Source of the DNA: Candidatus Rokuibacteriota bacterium
GTDB taxonomy: Bacteria > Methylomirabilota > Methylomirabilia > Rokubacteriales > CSP1-6
Assembly (NCBI GenBank): GCA_016188005.1
Contig: JACPIQ010000051.1
Location: 1 to 64,000, forward strand
Reading direction: 5' to 3'
Length of the DNA stretch: 64,000 nt
Position 1 is the stretch's first letter. Every line of letters begins with the position of its first letter. A program made the translations under genes and the position numbers. The notes beneath the pieces were generated by a model that saw only the letters and a list, made by a program, of their open reading frames with translations, was not told the origin of the DNA and ran no database searches. Below, piece after piece: positions 19,597 to 28,327 of the stretch.

Positions 19597-20120
19597 GGCG
19601 CCGCGCGGCGGCCGGATCGAGCGCACCAGGCGATCGCCCCTGCCGCGAAGGCGCCCGCACAAAGGGCGTGCACGCGGTGGAAGCTGCCCGGGAGGAACAA
19701 GGCATTGCCGGCGATCCATGGCGCCAGCGGTGCCACGTCGGGATGGATCACCGCGTCGAGGAGGCTGTGGGACAGGGCGCCGAACAACGCCCCGGTCAGC
19801 GCGGCCCCCCAAGGTACCGGACCCAGCTCGGCGACGAGCCGCTCGGCTACCTGGCCCCTCGGGCGCAGCCTGCCGGCGGCGGCGCGGTAGGCACGGGACA
19901 GCGCGGCCCGCGCTGGTCCGACCACCGCGAGCGCCGCCACGGCCGACCCGGACAGCGTGTGAAGCCCGCCGTGAATGGGATGGCGGCTCGCGGCAATGTT
20001 GACGATCGTCTCCAGGTCGATCATGACCTGGACGATGGCGAAGATGCCGAGGCTCAGCGCGCGCGGGCAGGCCGCCTTGAGGACCATCGCGGGACCGAGG
20101 TGAAAGGGGGTGACCGGCAT
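19593..20120 (-). CDS. Small membrane protein inserted in the hut operon (DUF4184/YdjM-like)
   Basis: A 175-residue integral membrane protein. It begins MPVTPFHLGPAMVLKAA and contains ASRHPIHGGLHTLSGSA and ALSHSLLDAVIHPDV. The repeated short His/Asp motifs beside membrane helices are typical of the YdjM/DUF4184 family of membrane-bound metal-dependent hydrolase-like proteins, whose reaction is unknown. It lies between hutU (14 bases away) and hutI (four-base overlap). It could take part in histidine or urocanate handling, but that is inferred only from position. Confidence 0.75.
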   Translation of the reverse strand: MPVTPFHLGPAMVLKAACPRALSLGIFAIVQVMIDLETIVNIAASRHPIHGGLHTLSGSAVAALAVVGPARAALSRAYRAAAGRLRPRGQVAERLVAELGPVPWGAALTGALFGALSHSLLDAVIHPDVAPLAPWIAGNALFLPGSFHRVHALCAGAFAAGAIAWCARSGRRAAP

Positions 20121-20134
20121 GATGTGGTCGCGCC

Positions 20135-21808
20135 TCAGGCCGTGATCCCCGGGAGGGTGAGGCCGTGGCGGCGCGCGGCGGCGATGGCGTCCTCGTAGCC
20201 GGCGTCGGCGTGACGCATGATGCCGGTGCCGGGGTCGCTGGTCAGGACGCGCTGGAGCCGGCGCGCCGCCTCCGGCGTGCCGTCGGCCACCACGACCATC
20301 CCGGCGTGGATCGAGTAGCCGATGCCGACGCCGCCGCCGTGGTGGACCGAGACCCAGGTGGCCCCGGCGGCGGTGTTGACCAGCGCGTTCAGGATGGGCC
20401 AGTCGGCGATGGCATCGGAGCCGTCGCGCATGGACTCGGTCTCGCGGTTCGGCGAGGCGACCGAGCCCGAGTCCAGATGATCCCGCCCGATGACGAGGGG
20501 CGCCTTCACGCCCCCCGAGGCCACGAGGTCGTTGAAGATGCGCCCCGCGCGGGCCCGCTCGCCGTAGCCGAGCCAGCAGATGCGCGCCGGCAGACCCTGG
20601 AAGTGGACGCGCGCCCTGGCCATGCCGAGCCAGCGCACCAGGTGCTCGTTGTCCCGGAACGCCTCCATGAGAGCACGGTCGGTGGCGAAGATGTCCTCGG
20701 GATCGCCCGACAGCGCCACCCAGCGAAACGGGCCCTGGCCCTGGCAGAAGAGCGGGCGGATGAAGGCCGGGACGAAGCCCGGATAGGAGAAGTCGGTGAC
20801 GCCGGCGTTCTCGGCCTCGCGGCGGAAGTTGTTGCCGTAGTCGAAGAGGATGGCGCCGCTCCGCTGGAAACCCAGCATGGCCCGCATCTGGAGCGCGATG
20901 GACTCATAGGCCCGGCGCAGGTACTCCTTCGGGTCGCGCTGGCGAAGGGCGGTGGCCTCGCCCACCGACAGCCCCGCGGGGATGTAGCCGTTCACCATGT
21001 CGTGGGCCGAGGTCTGGTCCGTCACCACGTCGGGGCGCAGGCCCCGGCGGGCCATCTCGGGGTGGGCCTCGGCGGCATTGGCGTGGAGCGCGATGGACAG
21101 CGCCTCGCCGCGTGTCCGCGCCGCCTCCGCCCAGCCGAGCGCCTCGTCCAGCGAGGCCGTGGCGCGGTCCACGTAGCCGAGGCGCAGCCGGCGCTCGATG
21201 CGCGCGCCGTCCACCTCGACGAAGATCCCCACGCCCTCGTTCATGGTGACGGCCAGCGGCTGGGCGCCGCCCATGCCGCCGAGCCCGGCGGAGAGCACGA
21301 GCCGGCCGCGGAGCGTGCCGCCGAAGTGCGTGCGCGCGCAGGCGGCGAAGGTCTCGTAGGTGCCCTGGAGGATGCCCTGCGTGCCGATGTAGATCCACGA
21401 GCCCGCCGTCATCTGGCCGTACATGGTGAGCCCCATGGCCTCGTACCGCCGGAAATGCTCCCAGTCGCCCCACTCGGGGACGAGCATGGCGTTGGCGATG
21501 AGGACGCGCGGGGCGTCGGGGTGAGTGCGGAAGATGCCGACGGGCTTCCCCGACTGGACCAGCAAGGTCTCGTCCCCCGCGAGGCTCCGGAGCGAGGCGA
21601 CGATCCGGTGATACGCCTCCCAGGAGCGCGCGGCCTTGCCCGAGCCGCCGTAGACGACGAGGTCCTCCCAGCGCTCGGCCACGTCGGGGTCGAGGTTGTT
21701 CATGAGCATGCGGAGCGCCGCCTCCTGCGGCCAGCCCTTGCAGGACAGCGCGCTGCCCCGCGGGGCGCGGATGGGCTCGGTGGGCCTGCCGGCGGCGGGG
21801 CCGCTCAT
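20135..21808 (-). CDS. hutU: Urocanate hydratase HutU
   Basis: A 557-residue urocanase that converts urocanate to 4-imidazolone-5-propanoate using tightly bound NAD. Diagnostic stretches are [20 protein letters not shown] near the N-terminus, the glycine-rich [26 protein letters not shown], and the active-site region [16 protein letters not shown]. Length matches the family (about 555). The ATG at 21808 lies two bases after the stop of the YciI-like gene, so this is the second gene of the operon. Confidence 0.95.
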   Translation of the reverse strand: MSGPAAGRPTEPIRAPRGSALSCKGWPQEAALRMLMNNLDPDVAERWEDLVVYGGSGKAARSWEAYHRIVASLRSLAGDETLLVQSGKPVGIFRTHPDAPRVLIANAMLVPEWGDWEHFRRYEAMGLTMYGQMTAGSWIYIGTQGILQGTYETFAACARTHFGGTLRGRLVLSAGLGGMGGAQPLAVTMNEGVGIFVEVDGARIERRLRLGYVDRATASLDEALGWAEAARTRGEALSIALHANAAEAHPEMARRGLRPDVVTDQTSAHDMVNGYIPAGLSVGEATALRQRDPKEYLRRAYESIALQMRAMLGFQRSGAILFDYGNNFRREAENAGVTDFSYPGFVPAFIRPLFCQGQGPFRWVALSGDPEDIFATDRALMEAFRDNEHLVRWLGMARARVHFQGLPARICWLGYGERARAGRIFNDLVASGGVKAPLVIGRDHLDSGSVASPNRETESMRDGSDAIADWPILNALVNTAAGATWVSVHHGGGVGIGYSIHAGMVVVADGTPEAARRLQRVLTSDPGTGIMRHADAGYEDAIAAARRHGLTLPGITA

Positions 21809-21810
21809 GG

Positions 21811-22347
21811 TCAGAGCACGTAGAGCCAGGGCCGCGCGGTGAGGCTCGCGGCGCGCCAGAGGCCGCTCTCGGCGAGCCAGCCGACGGCCTCCGCCGCGTC
21901 GGTCGACGCCATCACCGCCAGCGTGCACCCCGCGGGGAGGAAGCCCCCGAAGAGCAGGCGTCCGGCCCCGCGGGCCTCGACCAGCGCGAAGTCGGCCATG
22001 TCCACATCCGTGGCCTCCCCCTCGACGATGGTGGCGGCGCGCGACCCATCGGTGACGAGCGGCGGCGGCCGCCACGGCTCGAGGAAGCGCTCGAAGAGGG
22101 TCGAGGTGTAGCCGGTCCACGCCCCGCCCTTGAAGTACGGGTCCTCCTCCACGACGCACGCGACGTCCGGGGCCTCCGGCACCCGGTAGAAGATGTCCGC
22201 CGTCCTTCCGTCGGGCGAAGGTCCCCCGGCCACCACGAAGCCCCGGGTGCGCAGGTCCATCAGCCGCGCCAGGTGGGCCTCCCGGAGGGGGGTGCGCCGG
22301 GTCACGTAGTCGGGGGCGGGGGTGATGGCGACGTGGGAGACGGGCAT
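21811..22347 (-). CDS. YciI-like protein at the head of the hut operon
   Basis: A 178-residue protein beginning [18 protein letters not shown]. The first 90 residues resemble the YciI/DGPF ferredoxin-like fold ([35 protein letters not shown]). A second half with a similar layout follows ([21 protein letters not shown]). No catalytic role is established. The ATG at 22347 is six bases downstream of a TACCAT -10 box, so the message may be leaderless or nearly so. It is two bases upstream of hutU. Confidence 0.7.
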   Translation of the reverse strand: MPVSHVAITPAPDYVTRRTPLREAHLARLMDLRTRGFVVAGGPSPDGRTADIFYRVPEAPDVACVVEEDPYFKGGAWTGYTSTLFERFLEPWRPPPLVTDGSRAATIVEGEATDVDMADFALVEARGAGRLLFGGFLPAGCTLAVMASTDAAEAVGWLAESGLWRAASLTARPWLYVL

Positions 22348-22353
22348 GTCCGC

Positions 22354-22383
22354 ATGGTACTTTGCCGGGCCCCCTCGGCTCAA
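22354..22383 (-). promoter_or_regulatory. hut operon promoter
   Basis: On the minus strand TTGAGC (22383-22378), an 18-base spacer and TACCAT (22359-22354). The expected transcript start coincides with the ATG at 22347, which suggests a leaderless mRNA. Confidence 0.5.
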
Positions 22384-22394
22384 TGCCCTATACT
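22362..22394 (+). promoter_or_regulatory. Cyclase promoter overlapping the hut promoter
   Basis: TATACT (22389-22394) is a good -10 box. The best -35 is TTGCCG (22362-22367), with a long 21-base spacer. A start seven bases after the -10 falls on the GTG at 22401. The two divergent promoters overlap, so their use may be mutually exclusive. Confidence 0.4.
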
Positions 22395-22400
22395 GGCCGC

Positions 22401-24257
22401 GTGCGGCTCCCGGGTCAGCGCCCCTCGTTTCGCCGCGTGGTCCGCGCCCTCGCCCTCGGGGTCCTGGTGAGTGTGGGCGTGACCGCGCTGTCGCACGCGG
22501 GCGTGCTGGCGGGCTGGGAGACGCGAGCCGTGGACGCCTTTCTCTTCTTCCGCGACCGCGAGCCCTCCCCCGACATCGCCGTGGCCCTCGTGGACGAGGA
22601 GGCCTTCCGCGAGCTGGGCGAGCGCCAGCCGCTCTCGCGCCGCTACCTGGCCGACCTGGGCGAGCTCCTGCTCCAGAGCGGCGCGCGGGTCGTGGCCTTC
22701 GACGTGCAGTTCCGGGCGCCCACCGCGCCCGAGGAGGACGACGCGCTGCTGGCGCTCTGCGAGCGCTGGCAGGGGAGCGGTCAGGGCCGGCTCGTCTTCG
22801 CCTCCGTCGCCACGCCGCGGGACGGCGCGGCGGGCGGGCCGTATGACCTGGCGCCGCTCTTCTCGTCGCGGCTCGGCGGGCTCGTGGGCTTCGCCAACGC
22901 GCCGGTGGGGCAGGACGGCGTGATCCGCCGGATGGTGCCCGTGCTGCCCGCGGCCGGCGGCGGGCTCCTGCCGTCCTTCGCGCTGGCCGTGGCGGCGGGG
23001 CACGCCGGCCATGCCCCCGCGGATCTGGCCCGGGCCCTCGCCGTGGGCTCGCCGCTGACCCTGCCGGTGCGCGACGTGACGGGGAGAGTCGGCCGCGCTG
23101 ACTCTCTGCCCCTGGCGCGGCTCGCCTCTGCCCAGTGGCGCATCGACTACGCCGGTGCCGCGGGAGCCTTCACCTCCTTCCCCAGCGGCCCGCTGGTGGC
23201 GCTCGGGCGGAGCGGGGTCAGGCCTCCGGCGGACAATCCCTTTCGCGGGAAGATCGTCCTGGTGGGCGCGGCCTTCGAGGCGAGCCGGGACTTCCACCCG
23301 ACGCCCGTGGGGATGATGGCCGGCGTCGAGGTCCACGCCAACATGGTCCACACGCTGCTGGGACGGCGGGCGCTCCTGCCGCCGCCCATCCTCCTCAACC
23401 TCGCGGTGCTGATCGGGGCGTGCCTGGTCGTGTCGCTGCTCTCGGTGTGGCTGCGCCCCGTGTGGGCGGCGCTGGCCGTGGGCGGGCTCGTCGCCCTCTT
23501 CGCGGCGCTCTCCTACGAGGCCTACACGCGCGGCGGCTACTGGCTCGACTTCGTGGCGCCGCTCGTGGGGATGCTCGCGTACCTGCAGGGCGCCCGGCTC
23601 CTGGCGCGGCGCAGGCTGAGGCAGGCCTTCGGGCAGTTCGTGAGCCCCGCGGTGATGGATCGCGTGCTGCGCGACGGCGCGGCCCTCGGCGGCGAGACGC
23701 GGACCTGCTCCGTGCTGATGTCGGACCTGCGCGGCTTCACGAGCATGGCGGAGCGGTTGCCGCCCGCGCGGGTCTCGGCGGTGATGAACGAGTACTTCAC
23801 CGCCATGGTGGACGTGATCCTCGGGCACCGCGGCATGGTGCAGGACTTCATCGGCGACGGTATCCTGGCGGTGTTCGGGGCGCCCCTCCCCAACCCGGAG
23901 CACGCCTGGCACGCCGTCGAGACGGCGCTGGGGATGCAGGCGGCGCTCGCCGCCCTCAACAAGCGCTGGCAGGCGGAGGGCCGGGCGCCGCTGGCCATGG
24001 GGGCCGCCGTGCACACGGGGGTGGTGTTCGCCGGCAACGTGGGGGCGCCGCGGAAGAAGAAGTACGCGGTGCTGGGAGACACGGTCAACACGGTGTCGCG
24101 CATCGAGGGGCTCAACCGCGAGCTGGGCACGACGGTGCTCGTGAGCGCTGCCACGCTGGCTGCCGTGGGGGATCGGGTCGCCGTGAAGGACCGCGGCGCC
24201 CTCACGGTCAAGGGCAAGGCCGAGCCCGTGCAGGTCTTCGAGCTGCTGGGGAGGTAA
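22401..24257 (+). CDS. CHASE2-sensor class III adenylate/guanylate cyclase
   Basis: A roughly 618-residue membrane cyclase. After an N-terminal membrane helix comes an extracytoplasmic CHASE2 sensor (about 30-315, with IAVALVDEEAFRELGE and FRGKIVLVGAAFEASRD), three membrane helices (about 320-400), and a class III catalytic domain with VLMSDLRGFTSMAERL (first metal Asp), QDFIGDGILAVFGAP (second metal Asp) and VLGDTVNTVSRIEG. These are the residues needed for cyclic nucleotide synthesis. The GTG at 22401 fits the -10 box; an in-frame ATG at 22383 is the alternative. A FecR-domain gene follows seven bases later, a common pairing in CHASE2 cyclase loci. Confidence 0.88.
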   Translation: MRLPGQRPSFRRVVRALALGVLVSVGVTALSHAGVLAGWETRAVDAFLFFRDREPSPDIAVALVDEEAFRELGERQPLSRRYLADLGELLLQSGARVVAFDVQFRAPTAPEEDDALLALCERWQGSGQGRLVFASVATPRDGAAGGPYDLAPLFSSRLGGLVGFANAPVGQDGVIRRMVPVLPAAGGGLLPSFALAVAAGHAGHAPADLARALAVGSPLTLPVRDVTGRVGRADSLPLARLASAQWRIDYAGAAGAFTSFPSGPLVALGRSGVRPPADNPFRGKIVLVGAAFEASRDFHPTPVGMMAGVEVHANMVHTLLGRRALLPPPILLNLAVLIGACLVVSLLSVWLRPVWAALAVGGLVALFAALSYEAYTRGGYWLDFVAPLVGMLAYLQGARLLARRRLRQAFGQFVSPAVMDRVLRDGAALGGETRTCSVLMSDLRGFTSMAERLPPARVSAVMNEYFTAMVDVILGHRGMVQDFIGDGILAVFGAPLPNPEHAWHAVETALGMQAALAALNKRWQAEGRAPLAMGAAVHTGVVFAGNVGAPRKKKYAVLGDTVNTVSRIEGLNRELGTTVLVSAATLAAVGDRVAVKDRGALTVKGKAEPVQVFELLGR

Positions 24258-24264
24258 GGCGGCG

Positions 24265-25242
24265 ATGACGGGAAGACGTGGGCTCGTGGCGTGGCTGGGC
24301 ACCGCGCTGGTGGCCGCGGGCGTCGGGCTCGCTGGCGATGCCTCCGCGCAGACCGGCGAGGTGGCCGGGATGATCACCGAGATCAAGCTCGGCAAGGGCG
24401 CGGTGGAGGTGAGGCCGGCGGGCGGCGACTGGCGCCCGGCCGGGCCGCTGATGAGCCTGCTGTCGGGGGACACCGTGCGCGCCACCGGGGGCGGATCGAC
24501 GGTGATCCTCCTCACCGGCGGGCGTGGGACGATCCGCGTCGAGGGCCATACCGGGCCCGTGGTCGTGCCGGGTCCCCAGGCCGGCGAGGGGAAGATGCAG
24601 AAGGCGCAGGCGCTGCTCAGCGCCAGCCTCGGCTTCCTCTCCTCCCGGGCCAAGGAGATGCCACAGGCCGTGCTCGGCACCCGCTCCTGGCTCAAGCCCC
24701 CGGCCGTGCTGGCGCCGCGCAACGGCCCGGTGCTGGCCGATGCGCTCAGCTTCGAGTGGTGGGGCAGCCGGCTGTCGCGCTACACGATCCAGATCGTCGG
24801 GCCGTCGGGCGTCGCCCTTGAGCGCGCGGGGGTCACGGGGGCGCGGCTGGACTACCCGGCTGATGCGCCCGCACTGGCTCCCGGCATCCGCTACACGTTC
24901 AGGGTGAGCGCCGAGGGGCAGCCGCCGCAGGAAGCGTGGTTCGAGGTACTGAGCCCCGAGCGTACGCGCGAGGTGCGGGCGAGCCTGGCCGCGCTCGAGC
25001 AGGAGGTGGGCGCGGCGGCGCCGTCGAACACGCTGGTGGCCCTGCGCGCGGGCTTCCTGGCGCAGCAGGGCCTCGTCCACGAGGCGCGCCGCGCCGTGCT
25101 GGCGGCGCTCGCGAAGGACCGGGACGAGCCGACGCTCCACCTGCTCCTGGGCAACCTCTACTCCCAGTCCGGGCTGCCCGAGCAGGCCCATCAGTCCTTC
25201 GACGAGGCCCGCTTCCTCATGGGCGGCACGCTCAGGCGGTAG
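24265..25242 (+). CDS. FecR-domain periplasmic protein with TPR-like C-terminus
   Basis: A 325-residue exported protein. Residues 1-29 form a signal peptide ending ASAQ. The FecR domain follows (about 33-105: GKGAVEVRPAGGDWRPAGPL, LLSGDTVRATGGGSTVILL). A middle Ig-like segment (about 150-225) precedes a helical, TPR-like end (LLLGNLYSQSGLPEQAHQSFDEARF). FecR/CHASE2 pairs are thought to sense envelope signals. It starts seven bases after the cyclase and probably works with it. Confidence 0.82.
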   Translation: MTGRRGLVAWLGTALVAAGVGLAGDASAQTGEVAGMITEIKLGKGAVEVRPAGGDWRPAGPLMSLLSGDTVRATGGGSTVILLTGGRGTIRVEGHTGPVVVPGPQAGEGKMQKAQALLSASLGFLSSRAKEMPQAVLGTRSWLKPPAVLAPRNGPVLADALSFEWWGSRLSRYTIQIVGPSGVALERAGVTGARLDYPADAPALAPGIRYTFRVSAEGQPPQEAWFEVLSPERTREVRASLAALEQEVGAAAPSNTLVALRAGFLAQQGLVHEARRAVLAALAKDRDEPTLHLLLGNLYSQSGLPEQAHQSFDEARFLMGGTLRR

Positions 25243-25303
25243 GCCAGGCCCACGCCCCGGCCGTTCTCGACGCGTGCCCGTCGCGCATCCCCAGTGGCGG
25301 GTG

Positions 25304-25741
25304 TCAGTAGTCGCCGATGTAGAGACGCACGGCGAACTTCTGCGGGCTTTCCTTGACGAGCACCTCGAGGAAGGTGCGGACGGGGGTGAGCTCCTGCAGG
25401 ATGCCCTCGCCGATCACCTCCTGGATCACGACCTCGAACCTGCGCTCCGTCAGGACGCCAAGAAGCATCTGCGCGATGCCCAGGCGGCGCTTGGCGAGGT
25501 TCTCTGGGGTGAGCGCGGCGGCTTCCGGAGCGATCCCGGCGAGGCCGCGGGCGGCCACCTTCGCTGAGAGGGCCTCCAGTCCGCGCCGCTGGAGCTTGCT
25601 GTCGGCTGCGACGACGTTGGCAGGCTCGCCGCTCAGGATGCGGGTCACCGCCAGGACCTGACGGACTTCCCGGACCCTGGCGGGCGGGGTGTCAGCGAAA
25701 ACTGCGGCGAGCGTCTGTGAGAGCCGTTCGAAGGGCGTCAC
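25304..25741 (-). CDS. Unknown helical protein next to a DNA methyltransferase
   Basis: A 145-residue protein from a GTG at 25741. It is predicted largely helical and has no motif I recognise (ends AVRLYIGDY). It lies 27 bases downstream of the DNA methyltransferase on the same strand. A restriction endonuclease or its C-terminal part, or a specificity partner, would be natural in that position, but no PD-(D/E)XK, HNH or PLD motif is visible. Function is unknown. Confidence 0.55.
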   Translation of the reverse strand: MTPFERLSQTLAAVFADTPPARVREVRQVLAVTRILSGEPANVVAADSKLQRRGLEALSAKVAARGLAGIAPEAAALTPENLAKRRLGIAQMLLGVLTERRFEVVIQEVIGEGILQELTPVRTFLEVLVKESPQKFAVRLYIGDY

Positions 25742-25768
25742 GGGGCGCTGCTGGCCCGGCGAGACATC

Positions 25769-26677
25769 CTATCGGGTCCGGACGGACGCGCTCTGTGTCA
25801 CGAACAGCGGCGGGAAGCGGAACTTCGATCCATCGAGGTAGTCCTCGACGAGCTCGATGGCGATCCAGCGCCGGTCGAGATGCTCGGCCGCTTGCCCCGT
25901 GATGTTCGATCCCGCGAACATGTCGAGAACGACATCTCCCCGGTCAGTGCAGAGCTTGATGAAAAACTCCGGGAGGCCCGGCGGGAACCGAGCCGGGTGG
26001 ACCGGAAGCCCCGCCTGCTGGCAGCGCTTGAGGTACTCGCCGTTCGAGTCGTTGTTCCCGAGCTCGATGAGGTTTGGTGGAATCGCCCCGCCGTGGTCGC
26101 GCGTGAACTTCGACGTGATCGTGTGGCCGCTCGGCCTGGCCTTCGCGCGATACCCGCGCTCGAGCAGGCGGCGCATGTCGGCGCTGTACTCCTTGAGGAC
26201 CTTGCGGTTGTCGGCTTTGGGCCAGGGGGTCTTGGACAGCCACCAGACGAGGTTGACCGCGCACTTCACCCGGATTCGGCGGACATTCACCCACTCGGCA
26301 GGGGCGGGGAGGGCTCCGGGATTGTACCAGTAGATGTCCTGCGCGAGGTGAAGGCCCACCTTGTCGTGGAGCGCGAGGAGAAGATGGTACTGGTAGAGGC
26401 TGCGGGTCGGGGCTCCCTTGTTCCAGACCCCGCCGATGTCGATCACGAAGCTTCCGTCCTCGCGCAGCACCCGCTTGCAGTGGTCGGCGATGGGCAGGAA
26501 CCAGGCGATGTACTCGTCGATGCGGACCGTCCCATACGGCTTCTTCTTCTGGAAGGTCAGGGGGAACGGGGGCGACGTGACGATCAGGTTGACCGACTCG
26601 CTCGGCAGGTCCGCCAGAACGTCGAGCGCGTCGCCCAGGTAGGCCCGGCCGAGTCTCGTCTGGTAGAAGGGCTTCAT
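25769..26677 (-). CDS. DNA methyltransferase, N4-cytosine/N6-adenine beta class
   Basis: A 302-residue DNA methyltransferase. Catalytic motif IV is TSPPFPL (34-40) near the N-terminus and the SAM-binding motif I, DMFAGSNITGQAAE, is near residue 259, so the motif order is that of the beta class. SPPF/SPPY motifs are typical of N4-cytosine enzymes such as M.PvuII and M.Cfr9I. The recognition site cannot be read. Lower GC than its neighbours suggests transfer. It has its own strong promoter. Confidence 0.88.
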   Translation of the reverse strand: MKPFYQTRLGRAYLGDALDVLADLPSESVNLIVTSPPFPLTFQKKKPYGTVRIDEYIAWFLPIADHCKRVLREDGSFVIDIGGVWNKGAPTRSLYQYHLLLALHDKVGLHLAQDIYWYNPGALPAPAEWVNVRRIRVKCAVNLVWWLSKTPWPKADNRKVLKEYSADMRRLLERGYRAKARPSGHTITSKFTRDHGGAIPPNLIELGNNDSNGEYLKRCQQAGLPVHPARFPPGLPEFFIKLCTDRGDVVLDMFAGSNITGQAAEHLDRRWIAIELVEDYLDGSKFRFPPLFVTQSASVRTR

Positions 26678-26709
26678 GGTGCCGTTCGCGCGAGCTCCTC
26701 TCCCCGGCG

Positions 26710-26739
26710 AGAATAGCCTGCTTCGGGAAGAGCTGTCAA
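26710..26739 (-). promoter_or_regulatory. Promoter of the DNA methyltransferase gene
   Basis: On the minus strand a perfect TTGACA (26739-26734), an 18-base spacer and TATTCT (26715-26710) end about 33 bases upstream of the ATG at 26677. Confidence 0.6.
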
Positions 26740-26748
26740 CGAGATCTA

Positions 26749-26772
26749 GGGGTATCGTCAGAGATACACCCC
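26749..26772. other. Imperfect inverted repeat upstream of the methyltransferase promoter
   Basis: GGGGTATC is followed after six bases by GATACACCCC, a near-palindrome just upstream of the -35 box. It could be an operator for the methyltransferase gene or the transcription end of the dehalogenase gene, which finishes at 26810. There is no T-run, so a terminator role is weak. Confidence 0.3.
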
Positions 26773-26809
26773 CGCATGTTGGGGTTGGGTGGGAATCGGG
26801 CCCCGACCC

Positions 26810-27565
26810 TCACGTCACCCAGCCGCCGGCGAAGGGGATGACCTGCCCCACGAAGAAGTCGGCGTCCTCGGAGGCGAGGTAGACCGCGAGGCGCGCCGAC
26901 TCCTCGCTGCGCGCGATGCGGCCCGCCGGGATGTTCTTCACCATGCGCTCGAGGGCCTTCGGGTCCGCCACGAGCTCCGGCGGGAAGTAGGTGGGGTTCT
27001 CCACGTAGTTCTGGGCGATGGCGTTGACCTGGATGCCGTCGCGCGCCACCTCCCGCCCCACCGCCTTGGTGAGCCCGTTGATCCCGGCCCGCGCCGCCGT
27101 GTAGGCCGCGTAGCGGGCGAGCCCCGGGAAGGCGGCGGCCGAGGACATGTTGATGATCTTCCCGCGCCGGGCCGGCCGCATGACCCGGAGCGCGGCGCGC
27201 AGGCAGTAGAAGGGCTCGTCCAGGAGCCGCTGCATCAGCTCCCGCCACGCCGCGTCCGTGACCGCCTCGGTGGCGCAGCCCGCGGGCGGGCAGGCATTGT
27301 TGTTCACGAGCACGTCGAGCCTGCCGAAGCGCGCCACCACGGCGTCCACGGCGCGATCGGCCTCGGCCGACTCGGCGAGGTCCCCCGTGAGGGCCAGCGC
27401 CGTGCGCCCGAGGCGCTCGGCGAGAACGACCAGGGGCGCGGCGGCCTTCGGCTCGCGGTCGTGGAGCGCGAGCGTGGCGCCCTCCCGCGCGAACTCCTCC
27501 GTGAGGGCCGGGCCCATGAAGGCGCTGCAGTTGGTGATCAGCGCGACCTTGCCGGTGAGTCTCAT
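26810..27565 (-). CDS. Halohydrin dehalogenase (SDR-derived)
   Basis: A 251-residue protein with the short-chain dehydrogenase fold but with the two fingerprints that separate halohydrin dehalogenases from dehydrogenases. The nucleotide-binding glycine motif is replaced by T11-X4-F16-X-G18 (TNCSAFMG), which forms the halide/nucleophile pocket. The catalytic triad is S142-X12-Y155-X3-R159 with Arg in place of the SDR Lys. NYVENPTYFP (187-196) and the C-terminal AGGWVT also fit this family. These enzymes convert vicinal haloalcohols to epoxides without a cofactor and can open epoxides with halide, cyanide or azide. The ATG at 27565 is chosen because the fold begins directly there. Confidence 0.8.
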   Translation of the reverse strand: MRLTGKVALITNCSAFMGPALTEEFAREGATLALHDREPKAAAPLVVLAERLGRTALALTGDLAESAEADRAVDAVVARFGRLDVLVNNNACPPAGCATEAVTDAAWRELMQRLLDEPFYCLRAALRVMRPARRGKIINMSSAAAFPGLARYAAYTAARAGINGLTKAVGREVARDGIQVNAIAQNYVENPTYFPPELVADPKALERMVKNIPAGRIARSEESARLAVYLASEDADFFVGQVIPFAGGWVT

Positions 27566-27659
27566 GCGGGCCTCGGCATCCCGCGCCAGCCTAGCCCCGA
27601 TGGCCCGCGCGCGCAAGGACGTGGCCCGGGCCGAGCTGATGATGTGGGCGCCGGGCCTC

Positions 27660-28064
27660 TCAGGGCGCGACCAGCGTCAGCCTCGGGAAGTAGCTGCGGT
27701 AGCGCCGCGCATCGCGTGTGAGGAGCGGCAGTCCGCGTACCGCCGCGTGGGCTCCGACGTAGAAGTCCGGCAGGGGCGAGCGCTTCCGGCCGCCCGCTCG
27801 CCGATATCTCAGGAAGCACCTGGCCGCCAGGAAGGCCGCCTCCCAGGGCAGGGCCTCCCGCCGGAAGAAGTCGGCCGGAAGGGCAGCGTCGACGTCCTCG
27901 ATCTGCTCGAAGCCGACCGAGACCTCGGAGTACACGATGGGATTGATGACGAGCGCATGGTCTTCGGCCAGGCGCGCGAGCTGCCCCGAGGACCACTCGA
28001 ACGACGTCGTGTCCTCCGTCACCACGTCGAGGATGACGTTGCTGTCGACGAGGATCTCGCGCAT
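27660..28064 (-). CDS. vapC: VapC-type PIN-domain toxin
   Basis: A 134-residue PIN-domain ribonuclease. Acidic residues of the metal site are visible: Asp7 in ILVDSNVILD, Glu47 in VYSEVSVGFE, and the C-terminal pair in LPDFYVGAHA and LLTRDARRY. VapC toxins usually cleave tRNA or rRNA sites. It follows vapB by 10 bases in a standard antitoxin-first operon. Confidence 0.88.
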   Translation of the reverse strand: MREILVDSNVILDVVTEDTTSFEWSSGQLARLAEDHALVINPIVYSEVSVGFEQIEDVDAALPADFFRREALPWEAAFLAARCFLRYRRAGGRKRSPLPDFYVGAHAAVRGLPLLTRDARRYRSYFPRLTLVAP

Positions 28065-28074
28065 CCAGGAACGT

Positions 28075-28302
28075 CTACCGGGCGCGCGTCAGGGCCATGA
28101 TCTGGTCGGTGGTCAGCCGGGTGGTGGCCCTCCCTCGCATGCCAGCCAGGAGCCGCCCGCCCCGGTGGCTGGCGGCCCGGACTCTGCGAAGGATGACAGT
28201 GCTCCCCCTCAGGCGGAACTCCACCTCGGTTGCCGGCAGTAACCCCGCCTTGCGGCGAATGGCCAGCGGGATCGTCACCTGTCCCTTGCTCGTGATCCGC
28301 AT
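28075..28302 (-). CDS. vapB: AbrB/MazE-type antitoxin VapB
   Basis: A 75-residue antitoxin. The N-terminal swapped-hairpin DNA-binding domain is evident: MRITSKGQVTIPLAIRRKAGL. The C-terminal tail (about 45-75) would bind the PIN toxin. It is expected to repress its own operon, and a palindromic site overlaps its promoter. A ribosome binding site (GGGGAGGGA) precedes the ATG. Confidence 0.88.
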   Translation of the reverse strand: MRITSKGQVTIPLAIRRKAGLLPATEVEFRLRGSTVILRRVRAASHRGGRLLAGMRGRATTRLTTDQIMALTRAR

Positions 28303-28327
28303 CGTTCCCTCCCCTCGGGCGCAGGAG

